The notes: generated by a model not told the origin, from the sequence alone. DNA of 49,231 nucleotides from Candidatus Rokuibacteriota bacterium (GCA_016209635.1 JACQWC010000227.1:1-49231); one strand, 5' to 3'. Positions 40,894 to 49,231 are shown, numbered from the stretch's first letter. Numbers and translations: made by a program.

Positions 40894-42206
40894 CAGAGCC
40901 CTCCGACGAACCGGCCCGGGTTCAGGATGCCCTTCGGATCGAACTCTTCCTTGACCTTCCGCATGAGGCCGAGCGGGCCCCCGAGCACCGGCCCCCAGGG
41001 GTCGATGGTGGCGCGGATCTCTCGCGGCGCCCGCTCGATCACGACGCTGCCGCCAGCCTCGGCCACGACCCCGCGCAGCCGCGCGACGAGTCCCCCCACC
41101 GCGTCGAGCGGGACCCCGTCGAGGCCGACGTCGAGGGTCCCGAAGACTCCCGAGCCACCGATGCTCGCCCTGGCGTCACGGCCCGTGGACTCCACGGATC
41201 GCTCGATCGTCTCCACCGTCGCGCCGAGGAGGCTCGCGAGCGTCGCGACGCGAAGCCCGATGGGCTCCCGCGCTGGGCGCCGGCCGTACGCGTCCCAGAA
41301 GCTCGCCCCGATGGGGACGAGGCGACCGCCCGCCTCGCGCGCGAACGTGTCCACGAGCCGCTCCTGGGCCCGCACCGCGGCCTCCACCGTGGCGATCGAC
41401 ACGGCGACCGCCGCCAGGGCCGGCGGCGCCTCGCACGCCGCGAGCGCCCCTTCGTTCAGGAACTCGACGCGGCTCGGCTGGACCGTCGAGTCCAGGAGGG
41501 ACCCGAGGAACGCCGCGGCGGCCGCCGGGCCCGAGAAGGTCACGAGCGAGGTCGCCTCGAAGTCGGGGATCGGGTGGAGGCGCAGGGTCAGCTCGCCCAG
41601 GACTCCGAGCGTCCCGAGCGACCCGACCATGAGCTTCGGGATGTCGTAGCCGCTCACCGACTTGACGACCCGCGCGCCACCCCACGTGAGGACTCCGTCC
41701 GCCTGGACGAAGCGCACGCCGAGCAGGAGGTCCCGCACGGAACCGTACCGCGCGCGGAGCGGACCGCTCCCGGCCGTCGCCACGAGGCCGCCGAGCGTCC
41801 GGGCGGCGGCGCCCGGCGGATCGAGCGGGAGGAACTGGCGACGAGCCCGGAGACGCGCGGCGAGCGCGCCAGCGGTGAGGCCGGCCTGCACCGTGATCGT
41901 CAGGTCGTCCGGGTTGTACTCGACGACGTCCGCGACCCGGCGCATGTCCAGCACCAGGTCGACGCGCGCGGGGGGCGCGCCGAGGGCCTGCGCGCTCCCG
42001 CTCCCGCGCGGCACGACCGCGAGCCCCGCCTCGTGGGCGAGCGCGACGGTTCTGGCGACCTCCGCGAGCGACCCGGGGCCGACGACCCACCGCGGGAGAA
42101 CACCGTCGACGGCGGCGGCCGCGCGCGCGCGCTCCGCGTCACTCCAGCCGTGGCGCCCGACGATCGCCGTGAGCGCGTCCCCGATCGATCGCGTCGAGAC
42201 GCTCAC
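40893..42206 (-). CDS. glcE: Glycolate oxidase FAD-binding subunit GlcE
   Basis: The 437-residue FAD_binding_4 protein shows VVPRGSGSAQALGAPPARVD, the LTITVQAGLTAGALAARLRA segment, GGLVATAGSGPLRARYGSVR and KSVSGYDIPKLMVGSLGTLG, as in GlcE, followed by a short C-terminal domain ending KEEFDPKGILNPGRFVGG. It pairs with GlcD to form the two-FAD core of the glycolate/2-hydroxyacid dehydrogenase. GTG 42206 starts four bases after the glcD stop. Confidence 0.93.
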   Translation of the reverse strand: MSVSTRSIGDALTAIVGRHGWSDAERARAAAAVDGVLPRWVVGPGSLAEVARTVALAHEAGLAVVPRGSGSAQALGAPPARVDLVLDMRRVADVVEYNPDDLTITVQAGLTAGALAARLRARRQFLPLDPPGAAARTLGGLVATAGSGPLRARYGSVRDLLLGVRFVQADGVLTWGGARVVKSVSGYDIPKLMVGSLGTLGVLGELTLRLHPIPDFEATSLVTFSGPAAAAAFLGSLLDSTVQPSRVEFLNEGALAACEAPPALAAVAVSIATVEAAVRAQERLVDTFAREAGGRLVPIGASFWDAYGRRPAREPIGLRVATLASLLGATVETIERSVESTGRDARASIGGSGVFGTLDVGLDGVPLDAVGGLVARLRGVVAEAGGSVVIERAPREIRATIDPWGPVLGGPLGLMRKVKEEFDPKGILNPGRFVGGL

Positions 42207-42210
42207 GGGC

Positions 42211-43656
42211 TCAGATCCAGGCGCCCTCGGGCAGGGCCGGCCGCGCCGGGCGAAAGCCCTCGCCGCAGGCGGGATGGGAGGGCAGGAGCTTGCCTGGATT
42301 CATGATCGCGTGGGGATCGAAGACGCGACGCAGCCGGTACATGAAGTTCAGGTCCGCGTCGGCGTACTGGAGCGGCAGGTTCTTCGCCTTGTCGAGGCCC
42401 ACGCCGTGCTCGCCGGTGACGGTGCCGCCGAGCGCGATGCACGCGTGGAGGAGCTCCTCGTTCGCGCGCCGGGCCCGCTCGAGCTCCTCGGGCCGTCGGT
42501 CGTCGTAGCAGATGAGGGGATGGAGGTTCCCGTCCCCGGCGTGAAAGACGTTCGCGATGAGGACGGAGTGGCGCCGGGCGATCACCATCATCTCCCGCAT
42601 GATCTCGGGCAGCCTCGACCGGGGGACCACGGCGTCCTGGAGGAGGTAGGTCGGCGCCAGCCGGCCGACGGCGCCAGCCGCCTCCTTCCGTCCCTTCCAC
42701 AGGAGCGCCCGCTCGGCGTCGTCGCGCGCGACCCGCACCTCGAGGGCGCCGCGCTCGCGGCAGATCGCCGCGGTGCGCTCGCCCTGCGCCTCCACCTCGG
42801 CCTCGGGGCCGTCCAGCTCGATCAGGAGCACGGCCGCGGCGCCCTTCGGGTACCCGGCGTGGATGCCCTCCTCGATCGCGCGGATCATCACCTCGTCGAG
42901 CATCTCCAGCGCGGTGGGAATGATACCCGCGGCGATGATCGCGGACACCGCCTCGGCGGCGGCGTCGATGGAGGGGAACGACGCCAGCAGCGTCTTCACC
43001 GCCTCGGCCGCGTGGAGGAGCCGCACGGTCACCGCCGTCACCAGCCCGAAGGTGCCTTCTGACCCGACGGCGACTCCCCGGAGGTCGTAGCCGGGCGCGT
43101 CCATCACCTTCCCGCCGAGGCGCACCAACTCACCGTCGCTCAGGACCATCTCGAGGCCCAGGACGTGGTTCGTCGTGATCCCGTACTTGAGACAGTGGGG
43201 CCCGCCGGCATTGGTCGCCACGTTGCCTCCGATGGAGGAGACCATCTGGCTCGACGGATCGGGCGCGAAGAAGTAACCGCGGTCCCGCACCGCGTGGGTG
43301 AGCCAGAGGTTGATCAGGCCCGGCTGGACCGTGGCACAGCGGTTCGCCAGGTCGAGTTCGAGGATCTGGTCCATCCGGTTGAGGCCGACCATCACGCCCC
43401 CCTGCGGCGCCATGGCGCCGCCGATCAGCCCGGTTCCCGAGCCGCGGGGGACGATCGGGACGCCGGCCGCGCGGCACACGCGGACGACCGCCTGGACCTC
43501 CTCCGCGCGCGTGGGCAGCGCCACCGCGTCAGGGGCGCCCTTGTAGAGGGTGTGCATGTCGCACTCGTAGGTGAGACGGCCTTCCGGCGAGAGCACGAGG
43601 CCTTCCGGACCGAGGACGCGCCGGAGGTCGGCGACGACGGCGCTACTGAGGGGCAC
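42211..43656 (-). CDS. glcD: Glycolate oxidase / D-2-hydroxyacid dehydrogenase subunit GlcD
   Basis: The 481-residue flavoprotein has the FAD-binding segment VPRGSGTGLIGGAMAPQGGV, the DPSSQMVSSIGGNVATNAGG loop, and the FAD-oxidase C-terminal domain with VFHAGDGNLHPLICYDDRRP and TVTGEHGVGLDKAKNLPLQY. It oxidises glycolate, D-lactate or a related 2-hydroxyacid. It starts (GTG 43656) nine bases after the KorB stop, directly linking the 2-oxoacid oxidoreductase and glycolate modules. Confidence 0.95.
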   Translation of the reverse strand: MPLSSAVVADLRRVLGPEGLVLSPEGRLTYECDMHTLYKGAPDAVALPTRAEEVQAVVRVCRAAGVPIVPRGSGTGLIGGAMAPQGGVMVGLNRMDQILELDLANRCATVQPGLINLWLTHAVRDRGYFFAPDPSSQMVSSIGGNVATNAGGPHCLKYGITTNHVLGLEMVLSDGELVRLGGKVMDAPGYDLRGVAVGSEGTFGLVTAVTVRLLHAAEAVKTLLASFPSIDAAAEAVSAIIAAGIIPTALEMLDEVMIRAIEEGIHAGYPKGAAAVLLIELDGPEAEVEAQGERTAAICRERGALEVRVARDDAERALLWKGRKEAAGAVGRLAPTYLLQDAVVPRSRLPEIMREMMVIARRHSVLIANVFHAGDGNLHPLICYDDRRPEELERARRANEELLHACIALGGTVTGEHGVGLDKAKNLPLQYADADLNFMYRLRRVFDPHAIMNPGKLLPSHPACGEGFRPARPALPEGAWI

Positions 43657-43665
43657 GACGACCGG

Positions 43666-44685
43666 CTACTCGATCTTCCAGGTGTCCCCCGAGACCAGGA
43701 GCTTGGCGATGTCTCCGAGGCCGCGCTCGGAGACCGACCGCTGCTCCTGCGCGAGCATGACCTCCTCGTAGACCGGCGCCGAGACCGCCGCGAGCACCCC
43801 GACCGGGACGGGGAAGTCGGGGCTCTCGAGATCGGCGAGCAGCTTCGCCGCGTTCACGTTGGTTTCGTCGTGGATCCAGAGCGCGCCCTCCGGGACCTCC
43901 TTCGCCCGCACGACCTTCGGCGTCGCGCCCTCCATGATGACCGCCCGGCGGTCGTCGGCCGGGCCGAAGAGGAGGGGCTTGCCGTGCTCGAGGCGCAGCT
44001 CGAAGCGGAGCCGCGACTCCTTGTCGTAGAGCACGTTCCAGGCGAGGTCGTTGTAGACGTTGCAGTTCTGAAGGATCTCGAGGAACGCGGCGCCGTTGTG
44101 CGCGGCGGCCCGCTTGAGCATCTCCTCCATATGCGGCACGGTGCGGTCGACCGTACGCGCGACGAAGGTCGCCCCGCAGCCGAGCGCGAAGGCGAGCGGG
44201 CTGACCGGCCGGTCCGCCGAGCCCATCGGGGTCGACTTCGTCACCTTGCCCAGCTCGCTCGTGGGCGAGTACTGGCCCTTCGTCAGCCCGTAGATCCGGT
44301 TGTTGAAGAGGAGGATCGTGACGTTCACGTTCCGGCGGAGCACGTGGAGCATGTGGTTGCCGCCGATCGACAGCCCGTCGCCGTCACCGGTCACCACGAA
44401 CACCTTGAGGTCGGGGCGCGCCAGCCGCAGCCCCGTCGCGAGCGCGGGGGCCCGTCCGTGGATCGTGTGGAAGCCATAGGTGTTCATATAGTAGGGAAAC
44501 CGGCTCGAGCATCCGATGCCCGAGATGAAGACGATGTTCTCCTTGGGGACGCCGAGGTCGGGCATCGTCTTCTGCACGGCGCTCAGGATCGCGTAGTCCC
44601 CGCACCCGGGGCACCACCGCACGTCCTGGTCGGACTCGAAGTCCTTCTTGGTGTACTTGCGGGCCTCGGCCTCGTGGACGCTCAT
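43666..44685 (-). CDS. korB: 2-oxoacid:ferredoxin oxidoreductase subunit beta
   Basis: The 339-residue TPP subunit has the cluster cysteines C25 and C28 (WCPGCGDYAIL), C59 (GIGCSSRFPYY) and C208 (LQNCNVYND), and the TPP/Mg motif VVTGDGDGLSIGGNHMLH with FNNRIYGLTKGQYSP. It decarboxylates a 2-oxoacid, 2-oxoglutarate or pyruvate, and passes electrons via its [4Fe-4S] cluster to ferredoxin. The two-subunit KorAB layout is the type that works in many aerobic or microaerobic bacteria. It overlaps korA by four bases. Confidence 0.94.
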   Translation of the reverse strand: MSVHEAEARKYTKKDFESDQDVRWCPGCGDYAILSAVQKTMPDLGVPKENIVFISGIGCSSRFPYYMNTYGFHTIHGRAPALATGLRLARPDLKVFVVTGDGDGLSIGGNHMLHVLRRNVNVTILLFNNRIYGLTKGQYSPTSELGKVTKSTPMGSADRPVSPLAFALGCGATFVARTVDRTVPHMEEMLKRAAAHNGAAFLEILQNCNVYNDLAWNVLYDKESRLRFELRLEHGKPLLFGPADDRRAVIMEGATPKVVRAKEVPEGALWIHDETNVNAAKLLADLESPDFPVPVGVLAAVSAPVYEEVMLAQEQRSVSERGLGDIAKLLVSGDTWKIE

Positions 44686-46553
44686 GACGCGCTCCCGCTG
44701 AGCTGGTTGATGGCCTCGCCGATGTCGTCGGTGGCGAGCGGCATCCCGCGGACGCGGTTGAAGCCCACCGCGTCGATGAGGTACTCGGCGCGGAGGACGC
44801 GGACGAGCTGGCCGCTGTTGATCTCCGGCACCAGCACCTTCCGGTATTCGCGCAGAATGTGGCCCAGGTCCGGCGGGAGCGGGTTCAGGTAGCGCAGGTG
44901 GATCGACGCGACCGATTTGCCGTCAGCCTGCGCCCGCTCGACCGCCGCGGTGATCGCGCCGTAGGTCCCGCCCCAGCCGACGACGAGGAGGTCGCCGGTC
45001 GCCGGCCCGTTGATCGACGTGGGCGGAATCTCCTGCGCCACGCGCCGGACCTTCTCCGCCCGCGTGCGCACCATGTGATCGTGGTTGTCCGCGTCGTACG
45101 AAATGTTGCCCGTGACGTCCTGCTTCTCGAGGCCTCCGATCCGATGCTCGAGGCCGGGCGTCCCCGGGCGCACCCACGGCCGCGCGAGCGTCGCCGGGTC
45201 GCGCAGGTACGGGTAGAACCCCTCGCGCTCGGTCCGGAACTCGAGCTCGATCGGAGGCAGCGTGCCGACGTCGGGAATGGGCCAGGGCTCCGAGCCGTTC
45301 GCCAGATAGCCGTCGCTCAGCACCATCACGGGCACCATGTACTTCGTCGCGATCCGCACCGCCTCGTACGCAATGTAGAAGCAATCACCGGGCGTCGCCG
45401 GCGCCAGGACGACGATGGGCGACTCGCTGTTGCGGCCGTAGAGCGCCTGCATCAGGTCGGCCTGCTCCGTCTTCGTCGGCAGCCCGGTCGACGGGCCGCC
45501 GCGCTGGATGTCGAAGATGACCAGGGGCAGCTCGGCCATCACGGCGAGGCCGATCCCTTCGCCCTTGAGGGCGATCCCCGGACCGCTCGAGGCGGTGACG
45601 CCGACGGCGCCGCCGAAGGAGGCGCCGATCGCCGCGGTGACCGCGGCGATCTCGTCCTCCGCCTGGATGGTCCGGACCCGGAACCGCTTGTGCATCGCCA
45701 GCTCCTCGAGGATCCCGCTCGCCGGCGTGATCGGATAGGCGCCGTAGACGATGGGCAGCTTGGAGCGCTCCGCGGCGGCGAGGAGTCCCCAGGCGAGCGC
45801 CCGGTTCCCCGTCATCGCCCGGTAGAGGCCGGGGGCCATCTCCGCCCGCTCGATCTCGTAGTGCTCGCCGAAGATCTCCGCCGTCTCGCCGAACGCGTGA
45901 CCCGCCTTGAGCACCCGCGTGTTCGCCTCGGCCACGGTCGGGTTCTTCACGAACTTCTTCCTGATCCAGTCGAGCGTCGGCTCGAGGGGCCGCGTGTAGA
46001 TCCACGAGACGAGCCCGAGCGCGAAGAAGTTCTTGGTGCGGTCCTTCTCCTTCGTGTTGAGCGGCAGGTCCTGGATCGCCTGGAGCGTCAGGCTCGTCAT
46101 GTCGACGTTGTGCAGCCGGGAGCGTTCGGCGAGGGTCGCGTCGTCGAGCGGGTTCGCCGGGTAGCCGGCCTTGTCCAGGTTCCGCTTGTCGAACGCCGCG
46201 GTGTTGACGATCAGGAGGCCGCCGGCCTTGAGGTCGGAGAGGTGCACCTTGAGCGCGGCGGGGTTCATGGCGACCAGGCAGTCGAGGCGGTCCCCGGGCG
46301 TGTAGACGCGCTGGCTGCCGAACTGGAGCTGGAAGCTCGAGACGCCGAACAGGGTGCCGGCCGGCGCCCGGATCTCGGCGGGGAAGTTCGGGAGGGTGGC
46401 GAGATCGTTGCCCGCCCAGGCCGACTCGGTGGTGAACTGTTCGCCGGTGAGCTGCATCCCGTCGCCGGAGTCCCCCGCGAACCGGACGACCGCCCGGGCC
46501 AGCTCCCTCCGCGTCTTTCGCGCGCCCGCCGCGGGCGCCGCCGTCTCGCTCAT
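44682..46553 (-). CDS. korA: 2-oxoacid:acceptor oxidoreductase, fused gamma-alpha subunit
   Basis: The 623-residue protein begins with the gamma domain (VVRFAGDSGDGMQLTGEQFT, to about residue 200), followed by the alpha pyrimidine domain (IVYGAYPITPASGILEELAM, IQAEDEIAAVTAAIGASFGG, GVTASSGPGIALKGEGIGLA) and the CoA-side domain II (LLVVGWGGTYGAITAAVERA). The catalytic glutamate is in QAEDE. This gamma-alpha fusion is the two-subunit KorA type. ATG 46553 with GAGGAGAGGAAGG upstream is preferred over two upstream in-frame starts that lack similarity. It heads the 12-gene run. Confidence 0.94.
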   Translation of the reverse strand: MSETAAPAAGARKTRRELARAVVRFAGDSGDGMQLTGEQFTTESAWAGNDLATLPNFPAEIRAPAGTLFGVSSFQLQFGSQRVYTPGDRLDCLVAMNPAALKVHLSDLKAGGLLIVNTAAFDKRNLDKAGYPANPLDDATLAERSRLHNVDMTSLTLQAIQDLPLNTKEKDRTKNFFALGLVSWIYTRPLEPTLDWIRKKFVKNPTVAEANTRVLKAGHAFGETAEIFGEHYEIERAEMAPGLYRAMTGNRALAWGLLAAAERSKLPIVYGAYPITPASGILEELAMHKRFRVRTIQAEDEIAAVTAAIGASFGGAVGVTASSGPGIALKGEGIGLAVMAELPLVIFDIQRGGPSTGLPTKTEQADLMQALYGRNSESPIVVLAPATPGDCFYIAYEAVRIATKYMVPVMVLSDGYLANGSEPWPIPDVGTLPPIELEFRTEREGFYPYLRDPATLARPWVRPGTPGLEHRIGGLEKQDVTGNISYDADNHDHMVRTRAEKVRRVAQEIPPTSINGPATGDLLVVGWGGTYGAITAAVERAQADGKSVASIHLRYLNPLPPDLGHILREYRKVLVPEINSGQLVRVLRAEYLIDAVGFNRVRGMPLATDDIGEAINQLSGSAS

Positions 46554-46662
46554 CGACCTTCCTCTCCTCGCCTCCGTCATCTCGTCCGACCCCGGGCCAC
46601 GTCGCTCCACACGCCGGCGCACACTCTTCCGCGCGTCTGATTCCGCTCCGGGAAGATCGGCT

Positions 46663-46709
46663 GAGGGCGCCTGCCGATGATGCTCGGGTGACGGTCTCGG
46701 CAGACCCTC
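46663..46709 (-). other. Leader hairpin of the korA transcript
   Basis: On the minus strand GAGGG/CCCTC and TGCCGA/TCGGCA (46697-46702 with 46672-46677) form a two-part stem starting almost at the predicted transcription start, in a leader of about 150 bases. It could stabilise the 5' end or serve regulation; no known riboswitch motif is seen. Confidence 0.4.
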
Positions 46710-46712
46710 CGT

Positions 46713-46741
46713 AGTGTATCGGGCCGCGCGCGTGACGGCAA
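46713..46741 (-). promoter_or_regulatory. Candidate promoter of the korA-trxB run
   Basis: On the minus strand TTGCCG (46741-46736) and TACACT (46718-46713) are separated by 17 bases, a good sigma70-type match in the 249-base gap between korA and the CBS gene, which holds no other feature than the leader hairpin. Confidence 0.5.
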
Positions 46742-46802
46742 GGTTTCCAGGCCGGTTAGACCATCCGACCCAGCGCGCCGGCCGCCCGGGCCCCCGCCCC
46801 GC

Positions 46803-47327
46803 TCATCCAGCATCGACTTCGCTCGGGTGCTTGAGCGTATCGCCGGGCGGCAGGTTCAGGACCGCCTCGGGGAAGAGGTTCGCGAGCCATCGGACGGCGT
46901 CCGTCACGGTGACGATGCCGATCGGGCACCGCTCCGCGTCCACGAGCGGGATCGTGCGATACCCCGCGACGCTCATGCAGTGCAGCGCGTACGCCACCCG
47001 GTCGCGCAGCGACAGCGCCTCCGGGTCCCGCGTCATCACCTCGCCGAGCGGCGTCCGGCGGACGTCGAGGTCCTTCCCCAGCACCCGCACGAGCACGTCG
47101 CGCTCGGTGAAGATCCCGCTCAGCCGCCCGTTCGCGTCGACGATCAGCACGCCGCCCTGGCGGCGCGCGAGCATCGCCTGCACCGCGTCGTGCACCGTCG
47201 CCGTCTCGCGCAGGCAGATCGGCTCCGCCGGCGTGAGCACCGCGATCGTGTCGTTGAACAGCGCTCCCTTGATCTCCCGGGTCTCGCTCTCGATCGCCTC
47301 GGAATACTCGTCCCCGAACTCGTTCAT
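46803..47327 (-). CDS. Two-CBS-domain protein
   Basis: The 174-residue protein carries a tandem CBS pair: VLTPAEPICLRETATVHDAV with GGVLIVDANGRLSGIFTERD, then VMTRDPEALSLRDRVAYALH with GYRTIPLVDAERCPIGIVTV-TDAVRW. CBS pairs bind adenosine nucleotides (AMP, ATP, NAD) and work as energy-state sensors. No effector domain is attached. It lies upstream of korA on the same strand, but a separate promoter in the gap suggests independent transcription of korA. Confidence 0.93.
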   Translation of the reverse strand: MNEFGDEYSEAIESETREIKGALFNDTIAVLTPAEPICLRETATVHDAVQAMLARRQGGVLIVDANGRLSGIFTERDVLVRVLGKDLDVRRTPLGEVMTRDPEALSLRDRVAYALHCMSVAGYRTIPLVDAERCPIGIVTVTDAVRWLANLFPEAVLNLPPGDTLKHPSEVDAG

Positions 47328-47491
47328 TGGCCTTCCCCTTCCTCTGCCGAACGCGCCCTCGAGCGATTCGTCCGAGTCATCCTACGCTCCCGCCGGGGTC
47401 GGAGCAAATGCGCGCGGGCGGAGGGTCGCTGGGCGCCGTCGTGACGCGCCGCGGCGCCCGCCGAGGGTCTTCCGCCGCGCGCCCCTGCGCC

Positions 47492-48403
47492 TCACCGCCG
47501 CGCGGCCTGCCCCACCGGCTCCTCGCTCGCCACCTTCAAGAGCTCGATGAACCGGCTCACCGTCGGCGTGAGCGGCTTCTGGCGACGGTGGATGATGCCG
47601 ACGGGCCGGACGAGGTCGGGGATCCCGAGGGGTACCACCGCGAGCGTGCGGATCCCGGCCTCCTTCTGCACCGTGTGGCGCGGCAGGATGCTCACGCCGG
47701 CGTTGATCATGATGGCCTGCTTGATCGTCTCGATGTTGTCGAACTCCATCACGACGGCGACCTTCACGTTGTGCTGGCGGAGCGCCCGGTCGATCGCCTT
47801 CCGGATCGTCAGCTCGCGGTCGAACGCCACGAAGTTCTCGCCGGCGAGGTCCGACGGCGTGAGCGCCCGGCGCCGCGCCAGCCGGTGGCTCGGATGGCAC
47901 ACGACGGCCATGGGCTCTCGCCTGAGCGGCACGACCGAGAGCGCGCGGTCGGCGGGGGGGTACGACATGATCCCCACGTCGGCCTCCCCGCCCACCACCG
48001 CCTCGACGACCTTGTGCGGATGGAGGCACTCGAGCTGCACACGCGCCTCGGGATAGAGGGACATGAACCGCTGCATGTGGCGGCTCACGTCGTGGAGCCC
48101 GACCGAGTAGATGGCCGCGACCCGGACGGTGCCGTCGACCCGCGCCTTGACGGCGACGACCTCGGCCTTGGCCTTCTCCCATGACTCGAGCAGCTCGCGG
48201 CAGGTCGCGTAGAAGGTCTGCCCCTCCGGCGTGATGACGAACGGGCGCTTGGTGCGGTCGATCAGGGCCACGCCCAGGTGCGCCTCGAGCTGCTGGATCG
48301 CCTGGCTCGCCGCCGACTGGGAGACGAAGTTGAGGGCGGCGCCGCGGGAGAAGCTCCGCAGGCGCACCACGTCGCAGTAGAGGCGCAGGGTCTCGAGGTG
48401 CAC
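47492..48403 (-). CDS. LysR-family transcriptional regulator
   Basis: The 303-residue protein has the N-terminal winged helix (MHLETLRLYCDVVRLRSFSR, NFVSQSAASQAIQQLEAHLG, LIDRTKRPFVITPEG) and the two-lobed effector domain (VRVAAIYSVGLHDVSRHMQR, GGEADVGIMSYPPADRAL, IKQAIMINAGVSILPRHTVQ). It is divergent from gltB, the classical arrangement for a LysR activator such as GltC acting on glutamate synthase. GTG 48403 is the start. The 113-base region between them carries an 8-bp inverted repeat. Confidence 0.94.
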   Translation of the reverse strand: MHLETLRLYCDVVRLRSFSRGAALNFVSQSAASQAIQQLEAHLGVALIDRTKRPFVITPEGQTFYATCRELLESWEKAKAEVVAVKARVDGTVRVAAIYSVGLHDVSRHMQRFMSLYPEARVQLECLHPHKVVEAVVGGEADVGIMSYPPADRALSVVPLRREPMAVVCHPSHRLARRRALTPSDLAGENFVAFDRELTIRKAIDRALRQHNVKVAVVMEFDNIETIKQAIMINAGVSILPRHTVQKEAGIRTLAVVPLGIPDLVRPVGIIHRRQKPLTPTVSRFIELLKVASEEPVGQAARR

Positions 48404-48416
48404 GCCCCCAGTCTAC

Positions 48417-48486
48417 ACCATTAGGATTTCTGATACCCTCTATCCAACTTTTCCGGGATGACTAATGGTCAGGAGCCGAGTAGTAT
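48417..48486. promoter_or_regulatory. lysR-gltB intergenic control region
   Basis: ACCATTAG (48417-48424) is repeated inverted as CTAATGGT (48462-48469), 37 bases apart. TAGTAT (48481-48486) is a possible gltB -10 with a poor -35 at standard spacing, as expected for an activator-dependent promoter. The A/T-richness contrasts with the surrounding genes. Confidence 0.5.
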
Positions 48487-48516
48487 CGTGCAACTGTTCA
48501 CAAAGGGGACGAGGTC

Positions 48517-49231
48517 ATGATGGAGCGACCCTCCACACCGCTGCCCGGCCCGCCGGCCGCCCAGGGCCTCTACGATCCGCGCCACGAGCACGACGCCTGC
48601 GGCGTCGGCTTCGTCGTCAACATCAAGGGGCAGAAGTCGCACACGATCGTCCGCCAGGCGCTCCGGGTCCTCATCAACCTGCTCCACCGGGGGGCGTGCG
48701 GCTGCGAGGCGAACACGGGCGACGGCGCCGGCATCCTGCTCCAGACGCCGGACAAGTTCCTCCGCCGGGAGTGTGAGCGGCTCGGCATCCCCCTGCCCGG
48801 GCCCAAGGAGTACGGCTGCGGGCTCGTCTTCCTCCCGCGCGATCCCGAGCAGCGCGACAAGGTGCGCGCGCTCCTCCACTCGATCGTCGAGGAGGAAGGC
48901 CAGCGCCTGCTCGGCTGGCGCCAGGTCCCCACCGACGACCACCTGCTCGGCGCCACCGCGCTCTCTGTCGAACCGTACGTCGCACAGGTCTTCGTCGGCC
49001 GGGGCCCCAGCGTCAGCGCTCACGCCCACTTCGAGCGCAAGCTCTACGTCATCCGCAAGCTCTTCGAGAAGGCCGTGGCAGCGCTCGACATCCCGGAGAA
49101 CACGTTCGCCTACGTCCCGAGCCTCAGCTCGAACACGCTCATCTACAAGGGCATGCTCTCGGCCGACCAGATCGAGACGATGTACCCGGACCTCACCGAC
49201 CCGGACGTCGAGTCGGCGCTCGCCCTCGTCC
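48517..49231 (+). CDS. gltB: Glutamate synthase large subunit (3' end outside window)
   Basis: The first 238 residues are present. After a short leader MMERPSTPLPGPPAAQGLYD comes DPRHEHDACGVGFVVNIKGQ, in which the cysteine of CGVGF becomes the N-terminal nucleophile of the class II glutamine amidotransferase domain after propeptide cleavage. LLHRGACGCEANTGDGAGIL and YVPSLSSNTLIYKGML are GltB signatures. The enzyme makes two glutamates from glutamine and 2-oxoglutarate. ATG 48517 follows GGGGACGAGG; an immediately following ATG is an alternative. Confidence 0.94.
   Translation, partial: MMERPSTPLPGPPAAQGLYDPRHEHDACGVGFVVNIKGQKSHTIVRQALRVLINLLHRGACGCEANTGDGAGILLQTPDKFLRRECERLGIPLPGPKEYGCGLVFLPRDPEQRDKVRALLHSIVEEEGQRLLGWRQVPTDDHLLGATALSVEPYVAQVFVGRGPSVSAHAHFERKLYVIRKLFEKAVAALDIPENTFAYVPSLSSNTLIYKGMLSADQIETMYPDLTDPDVESALALV

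Overview
This is a very GC-rich, densely packed bacterial chromosome segment carrying about 50 protein genes, most of them joined by ATGA, GTGA or TGATG stop/start overlaps. The gene mix (two-subunit 2-oxoacid:ferredoxin oxidoreductase, glycolate and lactate oxidase modules, an F420-type luciferase-like oxidoreductase, acyl-CoA dehydrogenase, paired thiamine-diphosphate enzymes, a selenocysteine-type peroxiredoxin) suggests an uncultured soil or subsurface lineage such as Rokubacteria/Methylomirabilota. That placement is inference; the window holds no rRNA or phylogenetic marker.

Layout. 1-7365: the end of a MacB-type ABC exporter, an acyl-CoA dehydrogenase, a frameshifted epoxide-hydrolase-like gene, the base-excision-repair nucleases Nth and Nfo, an SRPBCC protein and an EamA transporter. 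7397-10520: a rearranged zone with a broken peroxiredoxin copy split by a 388-bp IS3-derived mini-element, an IS110-type fragment, a broken EamA copy, a small cytochrome c lipoprotein and an intact IS110/IS1111-type element. 10598-13868: a Fur/PerR-like regulator, an aquaporin, an unknown protein behind a palindromic operator, a peroxiredoxin with an in-frame UGA at its catalytic position, and an MBL-fold hydrolase coupled to it. 14009-21679: SDR, LLM oxidoreductase, ATL protein, two ABC exporter half-subunits, ketopantoate reductase and CorA. 21737-23085: an inositol-monophosphatase-like enzyme and a DUF2889 protein. 23090-33371: a nine-gene minus-strand run of two TPP enzymes, DUF1285, Memo-like, M20 amidohydrolase, a small protein, sodium/solute symporter, RmuC and TIGR02757. 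33406-34203: aspartate dehydrogenase. 34270-46553: a 12-gene run korA-korB-glcD-glcE-glcF-cupin-lutA-lutB-lutC-DUF2203-HAD-trxB. 46803-49231: a CBS protein, a LysR regulator and a divergent, truncated gltB.

The most notable signal is the peroxiredoxin at 12475-12945. A UGA codon sits exactly where the peroxidatic cysteine of the TPGC motif belongs, giving TPG-U-AKC. The damaged paralogue at 7397-8126 keeps UGA at the same position (TPG-U-STC). Downstream of both UGAs the RNA can fold into the same hairpin at bacterial SECIS distance, with one compensatory base-pair change between copies. With the neighbouring Fur/PerR-like regulator, aquaporin and MBL hydrolase this looks like a peroxide-handling locus built around a selenoenzyme. 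The second notable arrangement is the korAB-glcDEF-lutABC run, which places 2-hydroxyacid oxidation next to ferredoxin-linked 2-oxoacid decarboxylation.
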